64,000 nt of DNA from Mycolicibacterium septicum DSM 44393 (GTDB lineage Bacteria > Actinomycetota > Actinomycetes > Mycobacteriales > Mycobacteriaceae): NCBI RefSeq assembly GCF_000455325.1, contig NZ_HG322951.1, positions 1,331,061 through 1,395,060 of the forward strand, in the 5' to 3' direction. This document shows positions 34,400-47,740 of this stretch, in pieces. Made by a program: the position numbers and the translations under genes. Every line of letters starts with the position of its first letter. Position 1 is the first letter of the stretch. The notes beneath the pieces are model-generated. The model was not told where the DNA came from, did no database searches, and saw only the letters and a list, made by a program, of their open reading frames with translations.

Positions 34400-35956
34400 A
34401 TGAGCGAGATCATCGATCCGCCGGCCCCGTCCGGTGCCTCCATCCAACGCCTCAAACCCAACGCCGTGGGACTGGTCGGCGTGCTGTTCATGGCGGTCGC
34501 CACGGCCGCTCCCATCACAGCCATGGTCGGCAACGTGCCGATCGCGGTCGGTTTCGGCAACGGCGCCTATGCGCCCGCCGGATACTTCGTCGCCACCATC
34601 GTGCTGACCCTGTTCGCCATCGGCTATGCCGCGATGAGCAAGCACATCACCGCCACCGGCGCCTTCTACGGGTACATCTCGCACGGCCTGGGCCGCGTCG
34701 TCGGCCTGGGAGCGGGATTCCTCACCGCCCTGGCCTACATGGTGTTCGAGGCGTCGCTGATCGGCATCTTCTCGTTCTTCGGAAACGATCTGTTCAAATC
34801 GTTCTTCAACATCGACGTGCCGTGGGTCCTGTTCGCGGTGGTGATGCTGGCCGTGAACGCCGTACTGACCTATTTCGACATCAACCTGGCGGCCAAGGTG
34901 CTCGGGGTCTTCCTGATCACCGAGATCATCATGCTGGCCATGATGGCGCTGTCGGTGGTGTTCACCGGTGGCGGCCCGCAGGGCTGGTCGCTGGGATCGC
35001 TCAACCCGCTCAACGGTTTCCAGAGTCTCTCCGGTGAGGTGGCCGGTGTCGACGGCAGCATGATCACAGTCGCCGGTTCGGCCGGAGTCGGCCTGTTCTT
35101 CGCGTTCTGGTCGTGGGTGGGCTTCGAGTCCAGCGCCATGTACGGCGAAGAGTCCCGAAACCCCAAGAAGATCATCCCGATTGCGGTGATCTGTTCGGTC
35201 GTCGGCATCGGCGCGTTCTACGTCATCGTCTCGTGGCTGGCGATCGTCGGCACCGGCCCGCAGAATGCCATTGCGCTGGCGCAGGATTCGACCACGGCGG
35301 GAGACATCTTCTTCACCCCGGTGCACGAGCATCTGGGACAGTGGGCCGTCGACCTGTTCAAGATCCTGCTGATGACGGGCTCGTTCGCCTGCGGCATGGC
35401 ATTCCACAACTGCGCCGCGCGCTACCTGTACGCCATCGGCCGGGAGAACGTCATCCCGGGCATGCGCAAGACCATCGGCGCCACCCACCCGGTGCACGGC
35501 TCACCGCACATCGCCGGATTCGTGCAGACAGGTTTCGCCACCGTGGTGGTGCTGTTCTTCGACATCACCGGCCGCGACCCCTACACCGGTCTCTACGGCC
35601 TGATGGCGTTGCTGGGCACCACCGCCATCATGATCGTGCAGGCACTGGCGGCATTCTCGGTGATCTCGTTCTTCCACGTGCAGAAGCGGCATCCCGAGAC
35701 CTCGAACTGGTTCACCACCTTCCTGGCTCCCCTGCTGGGCGGGATGGGCATGCTCTACGTCATCTACCTGCTCGCCAAGAACGCGTCGTTTGCTGCGGGT
35801 TCAGCCGCTTCGGACTGGATCTTCACGTCGATCCCGTATGTTGTTGGCATCGCCGGAATCGGTGGTGTGCTGTGGGCGCTGTTCCTGAAATTCAAGGATC
35901 CGCAACGCTATTCCGATCTCGGGCGCACAGTGTTGGAGGAAGCGCACGAACGTTAG
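34400..35956 (+). CDS. APC-superfamily amino acid/amine permease
   Basis: Cytoplasmic-membrane permease of 518 residues with about 12 helices. The opening segment RLKPNAVGLVGVLFMAVATAAPITAMVGNVPIA and the TM3 segment ATGAFYGYISHGLGRVVGLG are typical of the APC superfamily, and FFAFWSWVGFESSAMYGEESRNPKKIIP is the conserved TM6-loop region. It is encoded divergently from a GntR regulator and 30 bases upstream of a class III aminotransferase, so the substrate is probably an amino acid or amine that the aminotransferase then deaminates. The ATG at 34400 lacks a strong ribosome-binding site. Confidence 0.87.
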   Translation: MSEIIDPPAPSGASIQRLKPNAVGLVGVLFMAVATAAPITAMVGNVPIAVGFGNGAYAPAGYFVATIVLTLFAIGYAAMSKHITATGAFYGYISHGLGRVVGLGAGFLTALAYMVFEASLIGIFSFFGNDLFKSFFNIDVPWVLFAVVMLAVNAVLTYFDINLAAKVLGVFLITEIIMLAMMALSVVFTGGGPQGWSLGSLNPLNGFQSLSGEVAGVDGSMITVAGSAGVGLFFAFWSWVGFESSAMYGEESRNPKKIIPIAVICSVVGIGAFYVIVSWLAIVGTGPQNAIALAQDSTTAGDIFFTPVHEHLGQWAVDLFKILLMTGSFACGMAFHNCAARYLYAIGRENVIPGMRKTIGATHPVHGSPHIAGFVQTGFATVVVLFFDITGRDPYTGLYGLMALLGTTAIMIVQALAAFSVISFFHVQKRHPETSNWFTTFLAPLLGGMGMLYVIYLLAKNASFAAGSAASDWIFTSIPYVVGIAGIGGVLWALFLKFKDPQRYSDLGRTVLEEAHER

Positions 35957-35986
35957 CGGGGCGTGCGGGTGGCGAAAGGAAGTGCC

Positions 35987-37309
35987 ATGGGGTTCTCGAA
36001 CATCATGGACTCCAACAGCTATTCGGGGGGTCTGGCGACCGATCCCGACACCGAACGGCTGATCGAGGCCCGTGCCCACCTGCTGGGCCCGGCGTACCGG
36101 CTGTTCTACGAACGGCCGGTACACCTGGTCCGGGGCAGCGGCAGTCACCTGTTCGACGCGGACGGCGGGCGCTACCTCGACGCCTACAACAACGTCGTCA
36201 GCGTCGGCCATTGCCACCCGCGCGTGGTGGCCGCCATCACCCGCCAGGCCGAGACGCTCAACACCCACACCCGGTATCTGCACGACGGCATCGTGGACTA
36301 CTCGCAGCGGCTGTTGGCCACGCTCCCAGGGGAAGTCGACCAGGTGATGTACGCCTGCACCGGCTCGGAGGCCAATGATCTGGCCCTGCGGGTGGCCCAG
36401 ATGTACACCGGGGCACGCGGCGTGATCGTCACCCGGGACGCCTACCACGGCAATACCGAAGCGGTGACGGCGATTTCACCGTCGATCGGTGGCGCGACCA
36501 CCATCGGTCCGCATGTGCGCGCGGTGGCCGCCCCGGACAGTTACCGCTCCGGCGGTGATGTGGCGGGCCGGTTCCTGGCCGAGGTGGAAGCCGCGATCGC
36601 CGACCTGTCGGCGGCAGGCCACGGCCTGAGCTGCCTGATCGTGGACACCTTCTTCTCATCCGACGGCATCTACCCCGACCCCTCGGTGCTGGCGCCCGCG
36701 GTGGCGGCGGTACGTGCGGCCGGCGGGGTGTTCCTCGCGGACGAGGTGCAACCCGGCTTCGGCCGCACCGGGGAGGCGATGTGGGGCTTCACCCGCCACG
36801 GCGTCGTGCCCGACCTGGTCACCATGGGCAAGCCGATGGCCAACGGGTTGCCGGTGGCGGCGATGGCCGCCCGCGGTGAGGTGCTCGAGGCGTTCGCTCG
36901 GGAGGTGCCGTACTTCAACACGTTCGGTGGCAACCCGGTGTCGATGGCGGCGGCAAGCGCGGTGCTCGACGTCATCGAGGACGAGCAGCTGATGGCCAAT
37001 GCCGCCAAGGTGGGTACCGCGCTGCGCGACGAGATCGCCCGGGTGGCCGTCGACAATCCGCGTATCGGGGATGTTCGCGGGGCCGGTCTCTACGTCGGCG
37101 TCGAGATGGTGACCGACCGCGAGAGCTCAGGCCCCGACCGGGCCGCAGCGCACGATCTGGTCAACGCGATGCGGGACCGCAAAGTGCTCATCTCGGTTTG
37201 CGGAGCGGAGGGCAGTGTGCTGAAGGTGAGACCCCCGCTGGTATTCTCTCTGTCGGATGTGGACTGGTTCTGCACCGAATTCGCCGATGCGCTGCGGGAG
37301 CTGCGCTGA
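35987..37309 (+). CDS. Class III (omega) PLP aminotransferase
   Basis: Class III aminotransferase of 440 residues. Visible features are SVGHCHPRVVAAI, the phosphate-binding CTGSEANDLALRVA, DAYHGNTEAV, the cofactor-aspartate FLADEVQPGFGRTG, and the PLP lysine in TMGKPMANGLP (about residue 283). Similar enzymes act on beta-alanine, GABA, alanine-glyoxylate or phosphoethanolamine; motifs alone cannot decide. The ATG at 35987 has AAGGAAG upstream. It forms an operon with the APC permease and is probably controlled by the divergent GntR regulator. Confidence 0.87.
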   Translation: MGFSNIMDSNSYSGGLATDPDTERLIEARAHLLGPAYRLFYERPVHLVRGSGSHLFDADGGRYLDAYNNVVSVGHCHPRVVAAITRQAETLNTHTRYLHDGIVDYSQRLLATLPGEVDQVMYACTGSEANDLALRVAQMYTGARGVIVTRDAYHGNTEAVTAISPSIGGATTIGPHVRAVAAPDSYRSGGDVAGRFLAEVEAAIADLSAAGHGLSCLIVDTFFSSDGIYPDPSVLAPAVAAVRAAGGVFLADEVQPGFGRTGEAMWGFTRHGVVPDLVTMGKPMANGLPVAAMAARGEVLEAFAREVPYFNTFGGNPVSMAAASAVLDVIEDEQLMANAAKVGTALRDEIARVAVDNPRIGDVRGAGLYVGVEMVTDRESSGPDRAAAHDLVNAMRDRKVLISVCGAEGSVLKVRPPLVFSLSDVDWFCTEFADALRELR

Positions 37310-37360
37310 GCAAAAGCAGAGCATCTGGCTGTCCAAACCCTGATGAGGGAAGCTGTATCA

Positions 37361-39439
37361 GTGCCAGAGGCAGTTGTCGCTACGGCGATCTATATTGCGT
37401 CGCCCGAAGGTGACACCGGCAAGTCGACGATTGCGCTCGGCATTCTCCACCGACTTGCTGCGACCGTGCCGAGGGTGGGGGTCTTCCGCCCGATCACCCG
37501 GCTGGGCGAGGACCGCGACTACATCCTCGAACTGCTGCTGGCCGGTACCACGGCGGGGCTGAGTTACGACGAGTGTGTCGGGGTCAGCTACCAGCAGGTA
37601 CACGAGGATCCCGAGGTCGCGATCGCCGACATCGTCGACCGGTTCCACCGCGTGGCCGAACGGTGCGATGCCGTGCTGATCGTCGGCAGCGACTACACCG
37701 ATGTCGCCACGCCCAGCGAGCTGAGCATGAACGCGCGCATCGCGGTCAACCTCGGCGCCCCCGTGGTGCTCGCGGTCAAGGCCGCCGACCGCACGCCCGA
37801 CGAGGTGGCCCACGTGGTCGAGGTGTGTCTGGCCGAGCTGAACCACCAGCATGCGCATGCCGCGGCAGTCGTCGCCAACCGGTGTGACCCAGCGCAGCTG
37901 ACCGCGGTGGCCGAGGCTCTCAAACCGCTCGGCCCGCCCGCCTACGTGCTTCCCGAGGAGCCGTTGCTGGTGGCACCGTCGGTGGCCGAACTGAAGGTGG
38001 CGGTCGACGGCACGGTGATCGCGGGGGACCCGGAGCTGCTGTCCCGTGAGGCGATGGGTGTGCTGGTGGCGGGCATGACCGCCGAGCATGTGCTGGAGCG
38101 CCTGACCGAGGGTGTCGCGGTAGTGACCCCGGGTGACCGGTCCGACGTGGTGCTGGCCGTGGTGAGTGCCCATGCCGCAGAAGGATTTCCGTCACTGTCC
38201 TGCATCATCCTCAACGGCGGGCTCGAACTGCACCCGGCCATCGCCTCGTTGGTCGACGGGCTGGGGCTGCGGTTGCCCATCGTGGCCACCGAGTACGGAA
38301 CCTTCGAGACCGCCAGCCGGGTCGCCGGCGCGCGCGGCCGGGTCACCGCGAAATCGCAGCGCAAGATCGACACCGCGCTGGCGCTGATGGACAAGCATGT
38401 CGACGTCAACGATCTGCTGGCGCAGTTGAGCATCCCGATCCCCGCGGTCACCACGCCGCAGATGTTCACCTACCAACTGCTCGACCAGGCCCGCTCCGAC
38501 CGCAAGCGCATCGTCTTGCCCGAGGGCACCGACGACCGCATCCTCAGGGCCGCGGGCCGGCTGCTGCAGCACGAGGTCGCCGAGCTGACCATCCTCGGCG
38601 AGGAAAGTCAGATCCGTTCCCGGGCAGCAGAACTCGGGGTGAACCTCGACGCGGCCGTCGTCCTCGATCCGCGTACCAGTGAGTTGTGCGACCAGTTCGC
38701 CGAGCAGTACGCCGAACTCCGGCGCAAGAAGGGCGTGACGGTCGAGCAGGCCCGCGAGATCATCCACGACGTCTCCTACTTCGGCACGATGCTGGTGCAC
38801 AACAAGATGGTGGACGGCATGGTGTCGGGCGCCGCGCACACCACCGCACACACCGTGCGTCCCGCCTTCGAGATCATCCGTACCGCGCCGGGAATCTCGA
38901 CGGTGTCGAGCATCTTCCTGATGTGCCTGGCCGACCGCGTGCTGGCCTACGGCGACTGCGCGATCGTGCCCGATCCGACCTCCGAGCAACTCGCCGACAT
39001 CGCGATCTCCTCGGCCCGCACCGCGGCGCAGTTCGGCATCGATCCGCGGGTGGCCATGCTGTCGTATTCGACAGGCACCTCGGGCACCGGCGCCGATGTC
39101 GACAAGGTCAGGGCGGCAACCGAACTGGTGCGCCAACGCGATCCCGATCTGTTGGTCGAGGGGCCGATCCAGTACGACGCCGCGGTGGAGCCATCGGTCG
39201 CGCTGACCAAGATGCCCGATTCGCCGGTGGCGGGCCGGGCCACGGTGCTGATCTTCCCGGACCTCAACACCGGCAACAACACCTACAAGGCCGTGCAACG
39301 CAGTGCCGGCGCCATCGCGATCGGCCCGGTGCTGCAGGGCTTGAACAAGCCGGTCAACGATCTGTCCCGAGGAGCGCTGGTGGAGGACATCGTCAACACC
39401 GTGGCGATCACGGCGATTCAGGCACAGGGCGACTCATGA
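37361..39439 (+). CDS. pta: Phosphate acetyltransferase
   Basis: Interconverts acetyl-CoA and acetyl phosphate; with AckA it handles acetate. The 692-residue protein is the long two-domain form: an N-terminal P-loop domain ([10 protein letters not shown] near residue 15) with a DRTGG-type middle domain, and a C-terminal PTA_PTB catalytic domain (from about 370; [34 protein letters not shown]). I chose the GTG at 37361 because AGGGAAG lies 8 bases upstream; the ATG at 37343 has none. Length agrees with M. tuberculosis Pta (Rv0408, about 690). Its stop overlaps the ackA start (ATGA). Confidence 0.94.
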   Translation: MPEAVVATAIYIASPEGDTGKSTIALGILHRLAATVPRVGVFRPITRLGEDRDYILELLLAGTTAGLSYDECVGVSYQQVHEDPEVAIADIVDRFHRVAERCDAVLIVGSDYTDVATPSELSMNARIAVNLGAPVVLAVKAADRTPDEVAHVVEVCLAELNHQHAHAAAVVANRCDPAQLTAVAEALKPLGPPAYVLPEEPLLVAPSVAELKVAVDGTVIAGDPELLSREAMGVLVAGMTAEHVLERLTEGVAVVTPGDRSDVVLAVVSAHAAEGFPSLSCIILNGGLELHPAIASLVDGLGLRLPIVATEYGTFETASRVAGARGRVTAKSQRKIDTALALMDKHVDVNDLLAQLSIPIPAVTTPQMFTYQLLDQARSDRKRIVLPEGTDDRILRAAGRLLQHEVAELTILGEESQIRSRAAELGVNLDAAVVLDPRTSELCDQFAEQYAELRRKKGVTVEQAREIIHDVSYFGTMLVHNKMVDGMVSGAAHTTAHTVRPAFEIIRTAPGISTVSSIFLMCLADRVLAYGDCAIVPDPTSEQLADIAISSARTAAQFGIDPRVAMLSYSTGTSGTGADVDKVRAATELVRQRDPDLLVEGPIQYDAAVEPSVALTKMPDSPVAGRATVLIFPDLNTGNNTYKAVQRSAGAIAIGPVLQGLNKPVNDLSRGALVEDIVNTVAITAIQAQGDS

Positions 39440-40566
39440 CGGTTCTGGTGGTCAATTCCGGTTCGTCCTCGCTGAAATACGCGGTGGTCAAACCGGATTC
39501 GGGAGAGTTTCTGGCCGACGGCATCATCGAGCAGATCGGCTCGGCGCAGGTGCCCGATCATGACGCCGCGCTGCGGGCCGCGTTCGACGAACTGGCCGGT
39601 CAGGGTCTGCACCTGGACACCCTGGGCCTGGTGGCAGTGGGGCACCGGGTCGTGCACGGCGGCAAGACCTTCTATCAGCCCACCCTGATCGACGGTGACC
39701 TGATCGCCAAGCTCGAAGAGCTGTCGCCGCTGGCCCCGCTGCACAATCCGCCGGCCATCCTCGGTATCGAGGTGGCCCGCAAGCTGCTTCCCGATCTGCC
39801 CCACGTCGCGGTCTTCGACACTGCCTTCTTCCACAACCTGCCGGCGGCCGCGGCGACCTACGCCATCGATCGCGAGGTGGCCGAGCGCTGGGGCATCCGC
39901 CGGTTCGGCTTCCACGGCACCTCGCACCAGTACGTCAGCCAGCAGGCCGCCGCCCTGCTCGATCGGCCCTACGAGTCGCTGAATCAGATTGTCCTGCATC
40001 TGGGTAACGGTGCGTCGGCGTCGGCGATCGCCGGCGGACGGCCGGTGGACACCTCGATGGGCCTGACGCCGATGGAGGGCCTGGTGATGGGCACCCGCAG
40101 CGGCGATGTCGACCCGGGCATCATCATGTATCTGTGCCGCGCGGCCGGTATGGGTGTCGAGGAAGTCGACACGATGCTCAACCGCCGGTCGGGCGTACTT
40201 GGTCTCGGCGGCGAGAACGACTTCCGCAAATTGCACGCCCGGATGAAATCCGGCGATGAGGACGCGCAATTGGCTTACGACGTCTACATCCACCGGCTGC
40301 GCAAGTACGTCGGTGCGTACCTGGCGGTGCTGGGCCGGACCGATGTCATCAGCTTCACCGCGGGGGTGGGCGAGAACGACGCCGCGGTACGCCGCGACGC
40401 GCTGGCCGGGCTGTCCGGGCTGGGGATCGAGATCGACGAGGAACTCAACGCGACCCGGTCGCGCGAGGCTCGACGCATCTCGGCACCGGACTCGCGGGTG
40501 ACGGTGCTGGTGGTGCCGACCAATGAGGAGCTGGCGATCGCGCGGGCCAGCGCGGCCCTGGTCTGA
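39436..40566 (+). CDS. ackA: Acetate kinase
   Basis: Makes ATP and acetate from acetyl phosphate and ADP, or the reverse. The 376-residue protein has the ASKHA-fold signatures [13 protein letters not shown] (residues 3-15) and the second signature in [12 protein letters not shown], plus [22 protein letters not shown] and the C-terminal [14 protein letters not shown]. Coupled to pta by an ATGA overlap, as in Rv0408-Rv0409. Six bases after its stop lies the stop of the convergent VWA gene. Confidence 0.96.
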   Translation: MTVLVVNSGSSSLKYAVVKPDSGEFLADGIIEQIGSAQVPDHDAALRAAFDELAGQGLHLDTLGLVAVGHRVVHGGKTFYQPTLIDGDLIAKLEELSPLAPLHNPPAILGIEVARKLLPDLPHVAVFDTAFFHNLPAAAATYAIDREVAERWGIRRFGFHGTSHQYVSQQAAALLDRPYESLNQIVLHLGNGASASAIAGGRPVDTSMGLTPMEGLVMGTRSGDVDPGIIMYLCRAAGMGVEEVDTMLNRRSGVLGLGGENDFRKLHARMKSGDEDAQLAYDVYIHRLRKYVGAYLAVLGRTDVISFTAGVGENDAAVRRDALAGLSGLGIEIDEELNATRSREARRISAPDSRVTVLVVPTNEELAIARASAALV

Positions 40567-40572
40567 CCTGGA

Positions 40573-41568
40573 TCAGCCCGGCAATCGCCGATTGAGCACG
40601 AGCCCGGCCATGGCCGCTGCGGCCAGCGTCAGTGTGGCGAGAACGATCCATCCGGCGCTGGCATCGGCGGGGACGAGCTGGAACCCGATCTGCTGTTGCA
40701 GCGTGCCGTACACCTCCTCCAGGGACCCGACTGTGTCGGCGTGGAACACCCGGCCGTCGCCGGAGAGCTTGCTGATCTCCTGCAACGTCTGATCGTCAAC
40801 GGGCACTGCGATTTTCTGGTCGTTGAGGTTGACGTAGCCGTCCGGGGTGCCGAAGGAGATGGCCGAGATCGGGACGCCCTGGGCCTGGGCGGCGCGGGCG
40901 GCGGCGAACGCGCCACGTGGCTGCTCGGGGTCCAGCGGCACGGTTTCCTTGCCGTCGGACTCCAGCACGATCCGCGCGGGCGGTGGGCCGTCACCTCCTC
41001 CGATCACTCCGCTGACTGTCGCGATCGCCTGCAGTGCGGTGTAGATGCCCTCCCCGGTCGCGGTGCGCTCGGCCGCTTCGAGCTTGTCGATCGCGGCCTT
41101 CATCGGCGCTCGCTTGGTCGTGGGTGGCACCAACAGCGTTGCGGTACCGGCGAATGCGACCAATCCGAGGTTGACGCTCGGGTTGAGTCCGTCGACGAAC
41201 TTCTTGCCCGCCTCCTTGGCAGCCGTCAGCCGGCTGGGGGCGACGTCGGTGGCGGCCATCGATTCCGAGACGTCGATGACCAGCATGACCACCGCATTAT
41301 TGCGCGGTATCAGGTGATCGCGGGTCGGGTCTGCCAACGCGACGGTCAGCAGCAGCAGGGAGATCAGCAGCAACGCCGCAGGCGCGTGCCGCAGCCGGCG
41401 GATGCGTCGAGGGGCCACCGCGGCCAGCACGTGCATGTTGGCGAACCGGAGCACCGGGGTGCCTTTCGCCCGTAGCCGGTAGACGTAGAGCGCGAGCATT
41501 CCGACCGCGACCAGTGCGCACAGGAAGAACCAGCGGTGCTGGAATCCCGACAACGACAAAGCGTTCAC
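40573..41568 (-). CDS. BatA-like VWA-domain membrane protein
   Basis: A 331-residue protein: N-terminal helix (about 13-30), second helix (about 65-80), a VWA domain with MIDAS DVSESM (about 98-103), and a C-terminal helix (about 305-325) with a short basic tail. It resembles the BatA-type proteins encoded beside moxR ATPases (such as Rv1481), but no ATPase is next to it here. It starts at GTG 41566-41568. The partner, if any, must lie elsewhere in the genome. Confidence 0.82.
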   Translation of the reverse strand: MNALSLSGFQHRWFFLCALVAVGMLALYVYRLRAKGTPVLRFANMHVLAAVAPRRIRRLRHAPAALLLISLLLLTVALADPTRDHLIPRNNAVVMLVIDVSESMAATDVAPSRLTAAKEAGKKFVDGLNPSVNLGLVAFAGTATLLVPPTTKRAPMKAAIDKLEAAERTATGEGIYTALQAIATVSGVIGGGDGPPPARIVLESDGKETVPLDPEQPRGAFAAARAAQAQGVPISAISFGTPDGYVNLNDQKIAVPVDDQTLQEISKLSGDGRVFHADTVGSLEEVYGTLQQQIGFQLVPADASAGWIVLATLTLAAAAMAGLVLNRRLPG

Positions 41569-41608
41569 GCCCTGAGGCTCGGACCGCAGCCCTCACAACG
41601 CCAGCACA

Positions 41609-42529
41609 ATGGCCTGGCGGAATGCTGCCAGGTTCGGGGCGTACGTTCGCGCTGTGTTTGGGGTGGCCCTGCTGCTGATCCTCGTCGTCGGCGCGGGCTA
41701 CTACCTGTGCCATCGGCGCGCGCGAGGCGCCACTGGTGTCGGGCAGCGCCAGTTCTGGTGCTTCGGTGCCGGGATGGCGTGCTGGCTGTTCGCCACCCAG
41801 GGGGCCGTTGCGCACTACGCCCTCGTCTTGTTCTGGGTGCGGGCGCTGCAGGTGCTGCTGTTGCTGTACGTGGTGCCGTTCCTGCTGGCGTCGGGCCGGC
41901 CGGTGACCGCGCTGCGTGAGGCCTCGAGCCCGAATGCCCGCGTGCGGATCGACGCGGCGCTCGGGTCGCGGGTGGCCCGGGTGGTGCTGTCACCGCCGGC
42001 GACGTCGGTGCTGATGCTGGCGACGCCGTGGCTGCTCTACCTGACTCCGTGGTACGTCGCTGCGTTGGTCAACCCGGTGATCGCGGATCTGACCAGCATC
42101 GCGTTGTCCGCCATAGGTTTCTGCTACTTCTACGCGCGTTTGCAGTCGGACCCCGTTCCACGGCGGTACTCGCCCCTGCTGTCGATCTGCGTCAGCGTGG
42201 CCGAGGGCCTTGGCGACGGCGTCCTCGGCCTGGTGCTGTGGCTGGGTCCACTGATCGCCTACGACTATTACTCTGCGCTGCACCGGGATTGGGGACCCAG
42301 CCTGCGCGACGACCAGACCCTGGGCGCCGGGGTGCTGTGGATTCTGGGCGACGTGCTGGGCATCCCGTTCATCATGGTGTTGATGCGGAAGCTGGGCTCC
42401 CATGAGCGCACGCGCGCCGCCGAGGTGGACGCCGAGATCGACGCCGGAATCGAGGAGCGGCGCGCTACCGGAAGTTCCGCGCTCTGGTGGGAATCCGACC
42501 CGCAACTGCGGGACCGGTATCACCGCTGA
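41609..42529 (+). CDS. CtaG-like (caa3-type oxidase assembly) membrane protein
   Basis: Integral membrane protein of 306 residues with about eight hydrophobic helices, similar to the caa3_CtaG/DUF1404 group linked to cytochrome c oxidase copper insertion. RQFWCFGAGMACWLFATQG and HYALVLFWVRALQVLLLLYVVPFLLASG are the recognisable helices; histidines and a WDxG-like loop are sparse, so the link is by overall layout. A soluble charged tail (about 270-306) ends RDRYHR. Start ATG 41609. It converges on pknG. Confidence 0.68.
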   Translation: MAWRNAARFGAYVRAVFGVALLLILVVGAGYYLCHRRARGATGVGQRQFWCFGAGMACWLFATQGAVAHYALVLFWVRALQVLLLLYVVPFLLASGRPVTALREASSPNARVRIDAALGSRVARVVLSPPATSVLMLATPWLLYLTPWYVAALVNPVIADLTSIALSAIGFCYFYARLQSDPVPRRYSPLLSICVSVAEGLGDGVLGLVLWLGPLIAYDYYSALHRDWGPSLRDDQTLGAGVLWILGDVLGIPFIMVLMRKLGSHERTRAAEVDAEIDAGIEERRATGSSALWWESDPQLRDRYHR

Positions 42530-42534
42530 AGGGC

Positions 42535-45778
<3,244 letters not shown>

Positions 45779-45779
<1 letters not shown>

Positions 45780-47098
45780 CAGCGGTACTCACTCAGTCGG
45801 GGCCACAGTCCCAACGCCACCGCCAGCGCCGCGGCCACACTGAGCAGCGCGGCGCCCACGGTCGCACCGGACAGCACCCGGCGGGCATTGGCTATGTCAT
45901 TGCGCAACTGGCTGCGGCTCTGTTCGATGCCCTTGGACAAGGCGTCGTCGAGCTTGTCGAAGGCCGACGTGGAATCGTCCTCGCCGGTGCCCAGCGCCAC
46001 CTGCGTCGCGGCCTGGTAGTTGCCCACCGCGATATAGGCGTTGATCCGGTCATCGGCGGCGCGCCACTTGGTCAGCAGATCCTCGGCCCCCGTCAGATCG
46101 CTCTTGTCGATGCGGGTGTCGCGGGCCAGATACTGGGCGAGCTGCTGCTGCATGGCGTCGATGCGCTGGTAGTAGGACTGCTTGCGCAGGTTCTCGTCGC
46201 CGCGCCGGATCAGGGCCAGCGTCTCGTCGGCCCGGGCCTGTTGCGCGGTGATGGCCAGGTTGGTCACGGTCTTGAGGGACTCGGCGGCGGTGTCCTTGGC
46301 GCTGCGGCTGTCCGACGTCGAGATCACCAGTGCAGTGGTCACCCAGATCAGCATGATCAGCACGGCCATCCCGCCGGCCACGAACCCGATGTTCACCCGG
46401 CGCCGGGTGCGCCGCGCCAGCCAGCGGTTGGCGAACGCGCCGAACATCAACGTGGCCAGCACCACCAGCATCACCGCAGTCGGGATCCGGGTGGAGGCGG
46501 TCGTCTCGGCATCCACCCGCGCCGAGGTCTCCTCGTACAGGCGTTGCGCGTCGGGCAGGATCTGCGACTGCATCAGCGCCGAGGCTTCCGACAGGTAGGA
46601 CGAACCCACCGGGTTGCCGGCCCGGTTGTTGGTCCGCGCGGTCTCCACCAGGCCGGTGTAGACCGCGAGCCGTGCGTTGATCCGGCCGAGCAGCTGCACC
46701 AGTGCTTCGTCGGTCAACCCGCTCGATGCCCGCGTCACCGCCACCGAGGCGTCGGTGATGGCCTGCTCGTATCGCTGACGGACATCGCGGGGTTCGGCCC
46801 CGGCGATGAAGGCCGTGGCCGCGGCGGCGTCGGCGACCGACAGCGTCGTGTAGAGCTGGCCGGCCGCGAACGCCAGCGGCTCGGTGTGATCGAGCACCGT
46901 GGTCAACGCCTGCTGACGGTCGTTGATCGTGGTGGACGTCGCGAACGCGCTGGCTATAACCAGCCCGGCGAGCGTCACTCCGATCGTCAGGATGCGCCCG
47001 GGCGTGGTCCACAGAAACCACCAGCGCGGGTGGGCAGGAGTGGTCGGCGACCGGGACGCGAGCGGTTCGGTCGAGGGATGTGCCAAATCCACAGTCAC
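45779..47098 (-). CDS. glnX: GlnX, membrane sensor linking GlnH to PknG
   Basis: A 439-residue membrane protein corresponding to Rv0412c/GlnX. Helices lie at about 37-55, 205-223, 236-255 and 415-432, with two large external helical domains (about 56-200 and 256-412) built like chemoreceptor sensor domains. No enzymatic domain is seen. It is proposed to pass the GlnH ligand signal across the membrane to PknG. It starts with GTG 47096-47098 and is the first gene of the glnX-glnH-pknG operon. The promoter region is AT-rich with a TATAGT box. Confidence 0.88.
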
Positions 47099-47135
47099 CT
47101 GCGCACGGACCTCATTTAGTTTCGGTGCTTACGGG

Positions 47136-47151
47136 GTGTTCCAACACTATA
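47136..47151 (-). promoter_or_regulatory. glnX-glnH-pknG promoter -10 box and adjacent inverted repeat
   Basis: On the minus strand TATAGT (47151-47146) is a good -10 box with transcription starting near 47139, about 40 bases before the glnX GTG. GTGTT-CC-AACAC (47136-47147), a 5-2-5 inverted repeat, overlaps it and the start site and could be an operator. No clear -35 hexamer. Confidence 0.4.
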
Positions 47152-47221
47152 AAAAAATTCTAAGAGCGCCGCGCTTAGGCTCGCGGAGAAATTGCGGCCC
47201 ACCGAAACTGGCGACGTTCCT

Positions 47222-47227
47222 TATCCT
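47222..47227 (+). promoter_or_regulatory. mutT3 -10 box (leaderless)
   Basis: TATCCT with 6 bases before the GTG at 47234. The spacing puts +1 at the start codon and supports that start. Confidence 0.5.
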
Positions 47228-47233
47228 GTACGG

Positions 47234-47740
47234 GTGCGTGGCGACGGTGACGGCTGGGTGTTCTCCGACAACGGCGCCCGCTATTGGGGGCGCCACGGTG
47301 CGGCCGGCCTGTTGCTCCGGGCACCGTGGCCGGGCGGAGCAGCGGCGGTGCTGCTGCAACATCGGGCCCCGTGGAGCCATCAGGGCGGAACGTGGGCGCT
47401 GCCCGGCGGTGCCCGCGACAGTCATGAGACCGCCGAACAGGCCGCGGTCCGGGAAGCCCATGAGGAAGCCGGGGTGACAGCCGAACAGCTCACGGTGCGC
47501 ACCACCGTGGTGACGGCCGAGGTGGCCGGTATCGGTGGCACCCACTGGTCCTACACGACGGTGATCGCCGACGTGCCCGAGCCGTTGGAGACCGTCCCGA
47601 ACCGGGAGAGCTCGGAGTTGCGCTGGGTGGCCGAGGACGAGGTGGCCGAGTTGCCGCTGCATCCCGGGTTCGCCGCGAGCTGGGAGCAGTTGCGTGCGGT
47701 GACGGCATCCCTGCCGCTGGAGCACAACCGGCATCAATAA
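47234..47740 (+). CDS. mutT3: MutT3-type Nudix hydrolase
   Basis: Nudix hydrolase of 168 residues, family role cleansing oxidised nucleotides such as 8-oxo-dGTP (MutT3, Rv0413). The Nudix box [23 protein letters not shown] (GX5EX7REUXEEXG) is intact. The opening [30 protein letters not shown] and [27 protein letters not shown] match mycobacterial MutT3. The GTG at 47234 is chosen for the -10 box 6 bases upstream; the frame is open 14 codons further, without a ribosome-binding site. It overlaps the convergent thiE gene by 7 bases. Confidence 0.9.
   Translation: MRGDGDGWVFSDNGARYWGRHGAAGLLLRAPWPGGAAAVLLQHRAPWSHQGGTWALPGGARDSHETAEQAAVREAHEEAGVTAEQLTVRTTVVTAEVAGIGGTHWSYTTVIADVPEPLETVPNRESSELRWVAEDEVAELPLHPGFAASWEQLRAVTASLPLEHNRHQ

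Noticed and set aside
37343..37360. ATG start for pta at 37343
   Set aside because: No ribosome-binding site lies upstream, while AGGGAAG precedes the GTG at 37361 and that length agrees with M. tuberculosis Pta.
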